This document shows positions 6,746-13,826 of a stretch of 18,012 nt of DNA, piece after piece. The notes beneath the pieces were generated by a model that searched no databases, had not been told where the DNA came from, and saw only the letters and a list, made by a program, of their open reading frames with translations. The position numbers and the translations under genes are program-made. Source of the stretch: Pseudomonadota bacterium (GTDB lineage: Bacteria; Pseudomonadota; Alphaproteobacteria; UBA8366; JADFVY01); contig JADFVY010000116.1 of NCBI GenBank assembly GCA_015222795.1, positions 1 through 18,012 of the forward strand, written 5' to 3'. Each line of letters begins with the position of its first letter. Within the stretch, counting starts at the first letter, position 1.

Positions 6746-8304
6746 GGTTTCGCCTCCACTGCCAGTATCCGCCGCGCCGCATTCATGCCGGCCGTGCCCG
6801 TTACGCCGCCGCCGGGATGCGTGCCCGCGCCGCAAAGATAAAGCCCTGGAACCGGCGAGGCATACTGCGCGAAGCCCGGGACCGGGCGCAGCATCAGCAT
6901 CTGATCCACAGCCAGGTCCCCGTGATGCCAATGACCGCCGGTCATGCCGAATTCGCGCTCAAGGTCCGGCGGGGCCAGCATCTCGCGGGCGACAACCTGC
7001 CTGGGCAGACCCGGCGCAAGGGCGGCGATGGTCTTGATGACATGGTCGGCGAAGGCCTCGCGGTTCGCGTCCCAGCCGCCTTTCAGCTCGTAGGGCGCAT
7101 ACTGGACCACCACCGACATTACATTCCTGCCCGCGCTCGCCAGGCTGCCGTCATGCAGGGACGGGATGGTGATTTCCAGGGCCGGCGCGGCTGAATATTC
7201 GCCATATTTCGAGTGGTCGAAGGCACGCTCCAGATAGCCCATGTCCGGCGCCAGGATCAGCCGCCCGCCGAGTTTGGCCATATCCAGCCCCGTGAACTCG
7301 GGCACACCTTCCAGAACCAGGTTCAGCTTGGCGGCAAGGCCGTTGGTGCGGAAACCGCGCAGGCGCCGCATGAACCCGGTGTCGAGATGCGCCGGACCGA
7401 CCAGCGACTGGAATGTTCGCTTCGGGTCGGCGTTGGAGACGACCATTCCCGCCGTAATGGTCTCGCCACTTTCAAGCTCCACACCACGGGCATGATCTTC
7501 CTCGACAAGAATGCGCCGGACTGGTGCGCCGGTCCTGATCTCCACGCCGAATGATTGCGCGGCATTGGCCAGCGCCTCGGTGACCGCTCCCATGCCGCCC
7601 TGCGGGATCGTCAGCCCGTCATTGTTGCCAATGTCGCCGGCAAGACGATAGAGCCAGGTCAATACGCTGCCCGGCGAGCGCGGACCGAAATTGCTGCCCA
7701 GCACCGCGTCGAAGGCCAGCGCGCCCTTCAGCCGCTCGTCGGTCAGCTCGTCGTTCAGCAGGTCGAAGACGTTCATATTTACGATGCGCAGGAACTCGCG
7801 CATATCAGTCTTGCCTAGAAATCTAAGTCTGAGGCCTAATTTTGCGAAAGCCAACCGATCCCGCCAGTCGCTACCGCCAAGCCTCGGCGGCATCTGTGAC
7901 AGGGAAGGGTGCAGCGCGCGGGCCATGCGTTTTAGCCGGCGATGCAGTTTCGGCCAGGCTTGCGCGTCGCCGGTTTCATCCAGGCCGTCGATCCGTTGGC
8001 CGGTCAGGACCAGATGCCGGCCGTCCTCGCCGAGCGAGACCGTGGGTAACTGGCGCGCCGCCAGCTTGAGGTCATGCTTCTTCAACTTGAGCTGTTTGCG
8101 GACCGCGGGGTGCAGTTGATGCAGGATATGAGCGCAGCCCGGGCCAGTAACGCCGGGGGCAAATTCCCGGTTCGCCGCCGCGCCGCCCAGCCTGTCGCTG
8201 GCCTCGACGACCAGCACGCGCCGCCCGGCCTTGGCGAGGTACGCGGCACAGGTCAGTCCGTTATGGCCGCCGCCGACCACGACAATATCGTATGCGTTGC
8301 TCAT
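6742..8304 (-). CDS. PYROXD2-like FAD-dependent oxidoreductase (copy 2 of tandem pair)
   Basis: This 520-residue flavoprotein belongs to the phytoene desaturase/amine oxidase-like superfamily, in the group often annotated as NAD(P)/FAD-dependent oxidoreductase and related to animal PYROXD2. The N-terminal Rossmann motif VVGGGHNGLTCAAYLAKAG (10-28) is followed by Glu34, which should bind the FAD ribose. The C-terminal FAD motif GAGTHPGGGVTGTAGMNAA is also intact. It probably oxidises a C-N or C-C bond of a small substrate, but no function can be assigned from sequence. It is homologous to the gene just upstream in the operon and is joined to it by an ATGA overlap (8301-8304). It overlaps the GcvT-like gene by another ATGA. 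A GGAG site lies 7 nt before its start, inside the upstream gene's tandem repeat. Confidence 0.88.
   Translation of the reverse strand: MSNAYDIVVVGGGHNGLTCAAYLAKAGRRVLVVEASDRLGGAAANREFAPGVTGPGCAHILHQLHPAVRKQLKLKKHDLKLAARQLPTVSLGEDGRHLVLTGQRIDGLDETGDAQAWPKLHRRLKRMARALHPSLSQMPPRLGGSDWRDRLAFAKLGLRLRFLGKTDMREFLRIVNMNVFDLLNDELTDERLKGALAFDAVLGSNFGPRSPGSVLTWLYRLAGDIGNNDGLTIPQGGMGAVTEALANAAQSFGVEIRTGAPVRRILVEEDHARGVELESGETITAGMVVSNADPKRTFQSLVGPAHLDTGFMRRLRGFRTNGLAAKLNLVLEGVPEFTGLDMAKLGGRLILAPDMGYLERAFDHSKYGEYSAAPALEITIPSLHDGSLASAGRNVMSVVVQYAPYELKGGWDANREAFADHVIKTIAALAPGLPRQVVAREMLAPPDLEREFGMTGGHWHHGDLAVDQMLMLRPVPGFAQYASPVPGLYLCGAGTHPGGGVTGTAGMNAARRILAVEAKP
6753..6757 (-). promoter_or_regulatory. Ribosome binding site deciding the GcvT-like start
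   Basis: The leftward strand reads GGAGG, 7 nt before the ATG at 6745, and lies inside the 3' end of the oxidoreductase gene. It supports the short N terminus and translational coupling by the ATGA overlap, against a start 62 codons further upstream. Confidence 0.8.
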
Positions 8305-9935
8305 CGCGGTTCTCCGGCCTTGCCCATATCTCCGGCCTTGCCCATATCTCCGGCCTTACCCATGTCGCGCAGGATCTCGCGGGCTGCATTGGCCCCCGGC
8401 GCGCCCATAACGCCGCCGCCTGGATGCGTGCTGGAACCGCACATGTACATGTTGGTGACCGGCCCGCGGTATTGCGCATAGCCGGGAATGGGCCGATTGA
8501 ACATGATCTGGTCCATGGTCAGTTCGCCCTGGAAGATGTTTCCCTCGGTCAGGCCGACCTCTTGCTCGATCTCATGGGGCGTGCGGACTTCCATATGCAG
8601 GATCAGATCCTTCAGGTCCGGGCTGTATTCCGACAGCATGTCGATTACGGTCTTGCCGAAGGCGTCGCGTTTTTCCGGCGTCCAGGGACCATCGGCCAGA
8701 TGCGGTGGGACATACTGAACGAAGATCGACATGTAATGCTTGCCCGGCGGGGCCATGGTCGGGTCGGTCAGGGTCGGGATCATCATGTCCACATAGGGCC
8801 GGCGCGACCACATGCCGTTTTTCCAGTCGTCGTAGGCGCGCTCGAACCATTCGATGGTGTCGGTGACATGCAGGTCGCCCTGCAGGGCAGGGCAGTCCGC
8901 GGGCACGCCGTTGAAAGTAGGCATGCCGTCCAGCGCGATGTTCAGCTTGCCCGACGAGCCGCGGATTTTGAAGTTTCGCACGGCTTTCACGAATTCCGGC
9001 GGCAGGTCGGATTCCTCAAAGGTCTCCAGGAAGGTTCGCTTGACGTCCATGTTGGAGATCACGGCGCGGGCGTGAATTTCCTCGCCGTCGGCCAGCGCCA
9101 CGCCGATTGCGTTGCCGCCCTTGACGATGATTTTCGATACGTCGGCGCCGGCGCGGATCTCGCCGCCATGGGTCTGGAACGCCGCGGCCAGCGCCTTGCT
9201 GATCGACCCCATGCCGCCGCGCGCAAAACCCCAGGCGCCGATATTGCCATCGACCTCGCCCATATAATGATGCAGCAACACGTAGGCCGAACCGGGCGAG
9301 CGGGGGCCCAGGCCGGTGCCGATTATCGAGCTGCCCGCATAATGCGCCTTGACCAGTTCATTCTCAAAATATTGCTCGAGGAAATCGACGCAACTCATTG
9401 TCCAGAAACGGATTGTATCGGCCATGCCTTCCTCGCCGAGATCCCAAAACTCGCGCCCCAGATCATAGAGTCCGCGCAGATCGCGGGGCTTCAGGGAGGC
9501 CGGGTCCGGCGGCATCTTGGCCAGCATGGGTTTGATGAATCGGCACTGGCGCATGATTTCGGCCGCATAGCGGTCATAGGCCTCGGCGTCTCGATGGGAG
9601 TGGCGCGCGATTTCGCGCCGGTTCATGTCATGGTCCTTGTAGGATGCCAGATAACCGCCGTCGCGCGACATGGTCAGCCCGCCATTATAGGGGACGACCT
9701 GCAGCCCGTAACGCGCCAGATCGAGGTCGCGCATGATCTCGGGCCGCATCAGGCTGCTGACATAGGAACAGTTGGAATAGGTGAATCCGGGATAAATTTC
9801 ACGGCTGACCGCCGCGCCGCCGATATAGGGATTGCGCTCAAGCACAAGCACGTCTAGCCCGGCGCGGGCAAGATAAGCCGCGGTCGTAAGGCCGTTATGC
9901 CCGGCCCCGATGACGATAACGTCATGGCTTTTCAT
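8301..9935 (-). CDS. PYROXD2-like FAD-dependent oxidoreductase (copy 1 of tandem pair)
   Basis: This 544-residue protein is a second member of the same FAD oxidoreductase family and the first gene of the leftward operon. The FAD-binding motif VIGAGHNGLTTAAYLARAG occupies residues 8-26, with Glu33 in VLERNPYIGGAA as the likely ribose ligand. The C-terminal FAD motif GSSTHPGGGVMGAPGANAA is intact. The start at 9935 is preferred because the leftward strand has AGGGA 6 nt before it and the Rossmann motif begins 7 residues in; an ATG 11 codons upstream is possible but adds a non-homologous leader. The C terminus ends in three near-copies of the hexapeptide GDMGKA, encoded by an 18-bp tandem repeat. 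The neighbours suggest a role in amine breakdown. The two paralogues may act as a heterodimer or on successive intermediates. Confidence 0.88.
   Translation of the reverse strand: MKSHDVIVIGAGHNGLTTAAYLARAGLDVLVLERNPYIGGAAVSREIYPGFTYSNCSYVSSLMRPEIMRDLDLARYGLQVVPYNGGLTMSRDGGYLASYKDHDMNRREIARHSHRDAEAYDRYAAEIMRQCRFIKPMLAKMPPDPASLKPRDLRGLYDLGREFWDLGEEGMADTIRFWTMSCVDFLEQYFENELVKAHYAGSSIIGTGLGPRSPGSAYVLLHHYMGEVDGNIGAWGFARGGMGSISKALAAAFQTHGGEIRAGADVSKIIVKGGNAIGVALADGEEIHARAVISNMDVKRTFLETFEESDLPPEFVKAVRNFKIRGSSGKLNIALDGMPTFNGVPADCPALQGDLHVTDTIEWFERAYDDWKNGMWSRRPYVDMMIPTLTDPTMAPPGKHYMSIFVQYVPPHLADGPWTPEKRDAFGKTVIDMLSEYSPDLKDLILHMEVRTPHEIEQEVGLTEGNIFQGELTMDQIMFNRPIPGYAQYRGPVTNMYMCGSSTHPGGGVMGAPGANAAREILRDMGKAGDMGKAGDMGKAGEPR
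8312..8365 (-). repeat. 18-bp tandem repeat (3 units) in the 3' end of the oxidoreductase gene
   Basis: There are three consecutive 18-bp units. Units 8312-8329 and 8330-8347 are identical, and 8348-8365 has two changes. The in-frame period adds GDMGKA repeats to the protein C terminus. Each unit carries GGAG on the coding strand, and the unit nearest the next gene places it 7 nt before that gene's ATG. Confidence 0.9.
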
Positions 9936-10017
9936 GCGATTTCCCTGTTCTCCGACCCAGGCCGGCAACGATTTCCTGGCATCAGTTTAGTCCGAACCTG
10001 TCGTGCACGTCCAGTTT

Positions 10018-10035
10018 ATTGAATGAAGATTCAAT
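10018..10035. promoter_or_regulatory. Candidate operator, probably for the adjacent TetR/BetI-like regulator
   Basis: ATTGAATGAAGATTCAAT is a perfect dyad with 7-bp arms (ATTGAAT/ATTCAAT) around a 4-bp centre. It overlaps the -35 box of the rightward promoter, a position where bound protein would block transcription. Its half-site resembles the ATTGAA/TTCAAT half-sites I associate with BetI operators, but the spacing is wider. Assignment to the neighbouring regulator is inference. Confidence 0.6.
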
Positions 10036-10047
10036 CAATTTTACATT
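10019..10047 (+). promoter_or_regulatory. Predicted sigma-70 promoter for the regulator gene
   Basis: A -35 box TTGAAT (10019-10024) is separated by exactly 17 bp from a -10 box TACATT (10042-10047). Transcription would begin near 10054, leaving a leader of about 46 nt before the regulator ATG. The -35 lies within the palindrome, as expected for autorepression. Confidence 0.5.
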
Positions 10048-10099
10048 CTAGTGCATTGCGTTCTTGCAGTTTCCACTCATTGCCCATATCGTTGGCTTT

Positions 10100-10777
10100 A
10101 TGAGGAAGGGACAAACTCGAACTGCCGGCTCCAGAGCGAACGTAAAACACCTGCGCCGCGAACAGCTTATCGAAGCGACGATGAAGACGATCGCCCGGTA
10201 TGGCTATGCCCGCACAACGATGTCGCATGTCGCGAAGGCTGCGGGCCTGTCCCAGGGCATCGTCAATTTCTATTTCAAGACCAAGGAAGCGCTGCTGTAC
10301 GAAACATTCGTGCATCTGGCCGAAGAGTACGAGACACTGGTGGGGCAGGCGCTGAATGGCGCCGGCGACGATCCGGCCGCCGCGCTGGTCGCCATGATCG
10401 AGACCGATCTGGGGCCGCGGGTTTGCACGCCGACCAAGATTGCGGTTTGGCTGGCATTCTGGGCAGAATCGCGAAGCCGGCCGAAATACCGTGATCTCTA
10501 TCGTAATTTGGCGGACGGCTATTCAACGGAGGTTCATAAGTTTTGTGCGAGGCTGGTCGCTCGTGGTGGCTATGAGGGGCTGGACCTTGAGGCGATTTCG
10601 GTCGGCTTCGTTGCCCTTATAGACGGTTACTGGGTTAACCTTGGCGTCGCGCCGGATACCGTGGACCGGGGTAAGGCCAAGGCCGCCTGCCACGCCTATT
10701 TTGCCGGGTTCTTCCCGGTGGAGTTCGGTGCGTTGGAGATACAGGCCGCGCTGGAGGAAAACCGCAAGGCGGGATGA
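10100..10777 (+). CDS. TetR-family regulator, BetI-like
   Basis: This 225-residue protein is a one-component repressor of the TetR family. The N-terminal helix-turn-helix is clear: RREQLIEATMKTIARYGYA, then TTMSHVAKAAGLSQGIVNFYF, the recognition region, and KTKEALL. The ligand-binding half contains KIAVWLAFWAESRSRPKYRD and a Tyr/Trp-rich helix (LIDGYWVNLGV), resembling the C-terminal domain of BetI, the choline-responsive repressor of betaine synthesis. This hints at a quaternary or methylated amine ligand but does not prove it. E. coli BetI is about 195 residues; this protein has a basic N-terminal extension of about 20. The ATG at 10100 has no clear ribosome-binding site, and a TTG at 10064 is an in-frame alternative. 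It sits between the two operons and overlooks a palindromic operator, so it probably controls both. Confidence 0.9.
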   Translation: MRKGQTRTAGSRANVKHLRREQLIEATMKTIARYGYARTTMSHVAKAAGLSQGIVNFYFKTKEALLYETFVHLAEEYETLVGQALNGAGDDPAAALVAMIETDLGPRVCTPTKIAVWLAFWAESRSRPKYRDLYRNLADGYSTEVHKFCARLVARGGYEGLDLEAISVGFVALIDGYWVNLGVAPDTVDRGKAKAACHAYFAGFFPVEFGALEIQAALEENRKAG

Positions 10778-10880
10778 TGAAATTTGCAAACCGGTAGTTG
10801 GGCCACGTATCGGCCCTTGAGGAAATTACCACAACAGGGACGGGATACCGCCCCATAACAACCTAAACAGCGAGGAAAAG

Positions 10881-11984
10881 ATGGATAAGAATGAAATGAT
10901 GGACCGCCTTGCGGCCGGCACGCTAAGCCGCCGCAATATGTTGAAGGGCCTGTCGGCGCTGGGAATCGGCGTTACCATGACGCCCTATTTCCATAACCAG
11001 GCCATGGCCGCCGCGCAGGCGACCTACTTCACCTGGGAAGGCTATGAAGTACCGGAACTGCATGGCGATTATATCAAGAAGCATAAAGCCAGCCCCGAGG
11101 TATCGATCTTCGCCGACGAGGGCGAGGCGCTTCAGAAGATGATTGCGGGTTACACACCGGACGTTGCGCATCCCTGCTCCTACAATGTAAATCTGTGGCG
11201 TGAAGCCGGGGTTTTGCAGTCGATCGATACATCGCGTCTGTCGAATTGGGGCGATCTTGTCAGTTCATTGAAGGTCATCCCGGGCACGCAGCATGAAGGC
11301 AAGCAGTTCTTCGTACCGTTCGACTGGGGCAACACCTCGATCCTGTACCGGACCGACCTTGTCGACATCAAGGAAGAGTCCTGGGGCCTGATGTGGGACG
11401 AGCGCTACAAGGGCCGCCTGGCGACCTTCTCCGGCGCCAACGAAACCGTGCCTTACACGGCGGTCTACGCCGGCATCGATCCCTGGAACATGAGCGACGC
11501 AGACCTTGCCAAGGTCCGGGCATTGCTTGAAAAACAGCGGCCGCTGATTCGCTTCTACGCAGACGACGTGTCGTCCATCGAGCAGGGCCTGGCGTCCGGC
11601 GAAATCGTTGCGGGCTCGACCTGGAACAGCTCCAACGTGCTGCTCAAGAGCGAGGGCGTTCCGGTCAAGTTCATGAACCCCAAGGAAGGCATCATGACCT
11701 GGGTCTGCGGTCTTGTAATACATAAAGACGCTCCGAACCTGGATGCGGCCTACGACCTGATCGACGCCATGCTGTCGCCGGAAGCCGGCAAGTTCATGAT
11801 CGTCGATTACGGCTACGGACATTCCAACACCAAGTCCTTCGACGCGGCCGGTGACGAGGCCATCGAGGCGGCCGGCCTGTCGCGCGATGTTGAAGCATTC
11901 CTGAAAGCGGGCGTCTTCAGCAACGAGTTCAAGAACCGCGACGAGGTGCTTAAAATGTTCGAAGAGGTCAAGGCCGGCCTGTAA
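10881..11984 (+). CDS. ABC importer periplasmic binding protein, PotD/polyamine-type, Tat signal
   Basis: This 367-residue protein is the solute-binding subunit of a spermidine/putrescine-type ABC importer. The N terminus carries a twin-arginine motif, SRRNMLK (16-22), followed by a hydrophobic stretch and a likely cleavage site after AMA or AMAA (about residue 43-44). It is therefore probably exported folded through the Tat system. The mature part begins with FTWEGYEVPEL, the typical first strand of PotD-like proteins, and contains VPFDWGNTSILYRTD and SWGLMWDERYKGRLA, also family hallmarks. Ligand specificity (polyamine, betaine or another amine) cannot be read by eye. The gene is 103 bp after the regulator, has GAGGA 4 nt before its ATG, and is followed by a strong terminator before the permease genes. 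Confidence 0.92.
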   Translation: MDKNEMMDRLAAGTLSRRNMLKGLSALGIGVTMTPYFHNQAMAAAQATYFTWEGYEVPELHGDYIKKHKASPEVSIFADEGEALQKMIAGYTPDVAHPCSYNVNLWREAGVLQSIDTSRLSNWGDLVSSLKVIPGTQHEGKQFFVPFDWGNTSILYRTDLVDIKEESWGLMWDERYKGRLATFSGANETVPYTAVYAGIDPWNMSDADLAKVRALLEKQRPLIRFYADDVSSIEQGLASGEIVAGSTWNSSNVLLKSEGVPVKFMNPKEGIMTWVCGLVIHKDAPNLDAAYDLIDAMLSPEAGKFMIVDYGYGHSNTKSFDAAGDEAIEAAGLSRDVEAFLKAGVFSNEFKNRDEVLKMFEEVKAGL

Positions 11985-12002
11985 GCCAGCCGGACTGAAT
12001 AA

Positions 12003-12051
12003 CGGCGGACCGGGAGCCTGTTTTCAGGGCGTCCGGTCCGCCGGCTTTTTT
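12003..12051 (+). terminator. Rho-independent terminator between binding protein and permease genes
   Basis: A perfect 11-bp GC-rich stem (CGGCGGACCGG, 12003-12013, pairing with 12033-12043) has a 19-nt loop and is followed by six T residues (12046-12051). It lies 18 bp after the binding-protein stop and 20 bp before the first permease. Partial termination here would leave the binding protein more abundant than the membrane subunits, as is common in ABC importers. Confidence 0.85.
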
Positions 12052-12071
12052 CCACGCAGACGGATTATTCC

Positions 12072-13001
12072 ATGACAAGTGAGGCGCAAACAGCCCCGCC
12101 AGCCGGTATGTTTGGCCGTGTTCACACGGCGATCAAAGGGGGGCTATTCCGGCACGCGGGTTTGCGCGGCTATATTCTGTTATCGCCGACATTGCTGGTG
12201 CTGGTGGGGGCGATGTGCCTGCCGGTTGGCATTCTGGCGGTATACAGTTTGTGGACCCAGACCGGTGTCGAGATCGACCATACGCTGACCCTGGCCAACT
12301 ACCTCAAGATATTCAACAAGCTGTCCTATATGTTGCTGATCGGGAAGTCGGTATTGATTTCCCTGACGGTTACCGTGGCGACCGTGCTGCTGGCTTATCC
12401 GATCGCTTATTTCATCGCCTTCAAGATAAAGCGCCACAAGATCGTCTGGCTGATCCTGATCACGATACCGTTCGTTACCAGCTACCTGCTGCGCGTCTTC
12501 GCGTGGAAGATCATTCTCGGGTATAACGGCATCATCAATTCCGGCCTGAAATGGCTTGGCGTCATCGACGAACCGCTGACATTCCTGCTCCACAATCCCA
12601 CGGCTGTCGTCATCACCCTGGCGCATGCATGGGCGCCGATCGCGATCCTGCCGATATTCGTCTCGCTGGAGAAGATGGACCGCTCCCTGCTGGAGGCGGC
12701 GACGGATTTGGGGGACAGCCCGCTGCAGCGTTTTTTGCGCGTGACCCTGCCGTTGTCTATTCCGGGCGTGGTTGCCGCTTCGATGCTGGTATTCATCCCC
12801 ACGGTCGGCGACTACATCACCCCGCAACTGGTGGGCGGGCCGGACGGCATGATGGTCGGTAGCCTGATGCATGCCATGTTCTTCCGGGCCAACGACTGGC
12901 CGCTTGGATCGGCTCTGGCGATCGTCTCGGCCCTCGCGATCACCGTGACCAGCCTGGGGGTCTGGTTCCTGACCAAGCAAGCGCGGGAGCGGGCGGTATG
13001 A
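12072..13001 (+). CDS. ABC importer permease, PotB-type
   Basis: This 309-residue inner-membrane protein is the first of two permeases of the polyamine/opine/amine-type importer. Hydrophobic segments are visible at about 33-60, 86-118, 124-150, 178-199, 228-245 and near the C terminus. The cytoplasmic coupling motif reads EAATDLGDSPLQRFLRVTLP (208-227), which docks on the ATPase. GDYITPQLVGGPDG (246-259) is typical of PotB-like permeases. The ATG at 12072 has no good ribosome-binding site; a second ATG 12 codons on is possible. The gene follows the terminator and overlaps the next permease by an ATGA at 12998-13001. Confidence 0.93.
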   Translation: MTSEAQTAPPAGMFGRVHTAIKGGLFRHAGLRGYILLSPTLLVLVGAMCLPVGILAVYSLWTQTGVEIDHTLTLANYLKIFNKLSYMLLIGKSVLISLTVTVATVLLAYPIAYFIAFKIKRHKIVWLILITIPFVTSYLLRVFAWKIILGYNGIINSGLKWLGVIDEPLTFLLHNPTAVVITLAHAWAPIAILPIFVSLEKMDRSLLEAATDLGDSPLQRFLRVTLPLSIPGVVAASMLVFIPTVGDYITPQLVGGPDGMMVGSLMHAMFFRANDWPLGSALAIVSALAITVTSLGVWFLTKQARERAV

Positions 13002-13816
13002 AATTTCAGCTCCCTTCCTGGATGCGCGGCGGCGGGCTGACGACCTACGCCGTTCTGTACATGGTCTTTCTCTATGTGCCGGTGCTATTTCTGCCGCTGT
13101 TCTCGTTCAATGACGGCATTTATATCGCTTTTCCGCTGAAGGGCTTCACCTTCAAATGGTACGAAGCCATGATCCAGACCGAATCCCTGCAGGCGGCGCT
13201 GTTCAACAGCATCAGGGTCGCGTGCTCGGTTTCGATTATCAGCACGATTCTTGGCGTTCTGGCCGCGCGCGCCTTTACCCGCTACCGGTTCGTCGGGCGC
13301 AAGCCGACCCTCGGCTTGCTGGCGCTGCCGCTGGTGGTGCCGGGTATTATTCTCGGCATCGCGCTGCTGATCATGGCGAACCGGCTCGGGATACCGTTGT
13401 CGCTGTTCACCATCGGCGCCGCGCATGTGCTGATCGCCACGCCGTTCGCCACCTTCGTTATGATCTCACGCATGGAAGGGTTCGACGCCAACCTCGAGGA
13501 GGCCTCGCGCGATCTTGGCGAGACCGGCTGGACCACGTTCTGGCGGGTTACTTTCCCCCTGGCAATGCCGGGAATCGTCGCCAGCCTGCTGCTGACATTC
13601 ATCGAATCCTTCGATGAGTTCATCCTGGCCTTTTTCCTTTCCGGGACGGACGCGACCTTGCCGATCTACATCTGGAGCCAGCTTCGCTTTCCCAAGAGAC
13701 TGCCGGTGGTGCTTGCGCTGGGCGCCTGCATCCTGCTGTTCACCGTAATCACCGTCGCATTCGCCGAATGGGTGCGCCGCAAGGGGGTCAAACCGGCTCC
13801 CAAATCAGAGAATTAG
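12998..13816 (+). CDS. ABC importer permease, PotC-type
   Basis: This 272-residue inner-membrane protein is the partner permease. Hydrophobic segments occur at about 16-37, 70-93, 104-128, 134-156, 188-205 and 240-262. The coupling motif EEASRDLGETGWTTFWRVTF (167-186) matches the EAA loop of binding-protein-dependent permeases. FSFNDG near residue 35 and FIESFDEFI after the loop are typical of PotC-like proteins. GGGAG lies just before its ATG, and the ATGA overlap with the previous gene suggests coupled synthesis of a 1:1 heterodimer. Confidence 0.93.
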   Translation: MKFQLPSWMRGGGLTTYAVLYMVFLYVPVLFLPLFSFNDGIYIAFPLKGFTFKWYEAMIQTESLQAALFNSIRVACSVSIISTILGVLAARAFTRYRFVGRKPTLGLLALPLVVPGIILGIALLIMANRLGIPLSLFTIGAAHVLIATPFATFVMISRMEGFDANLEEASRDLGETGWTTFWRVTFPLAMPGIVASLLLTFIESFDEFILAFFLSGTDATLPIYIWSQLRFPKRLPVVLALGACILLFTVITVAFAEWVRRKGVKPAPKSEN

Positions 13817-13826
13817 TAGGCTTACA

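Larger units (their letters stand above)
9936..10099. promoter_or_regulatory. Divergent control region between the amine operons
   Basis: This 164-bp region separates the leftward oxidoreductase operon from the rightward regulator and transporter genes. Its middle part (about 10015-10050) is clearly more AT-rich than its surroundings. It contains one palindrome and one convincing rightward promoter. No equally good leftward promoter was found by eye; candidate -10 boxes reading TAAACT on the leftward strand are weak. Confidence 0.7.

Noticed and set aside
6746..6931. 62-codon N-terminal extension of the GcvT-like frame
   Set aside because: It lies inside the 3' end of the oxidoreductase gene and is low complexity. 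The ATG at 6745 has GGAGG at 7 nt and an ATGA overlap.
8292..9857. Long open frame of 521 codons on the + strand opposite the first PYROXD2-like gene
   Set aside because: It has no recognisable domain and lies wholly antisense to an intact, well-conserved flavoprotein gene. Long antisense frames are expected in GC-rich coding DNA.
10800..10816. GGGCC-N7-GGCCC dyad between the regulator and binding-protein genes
   Set aside because: The arms are only 5 bp, no T-run follows and no promoter can be tied to it. It could be an operator or chance.
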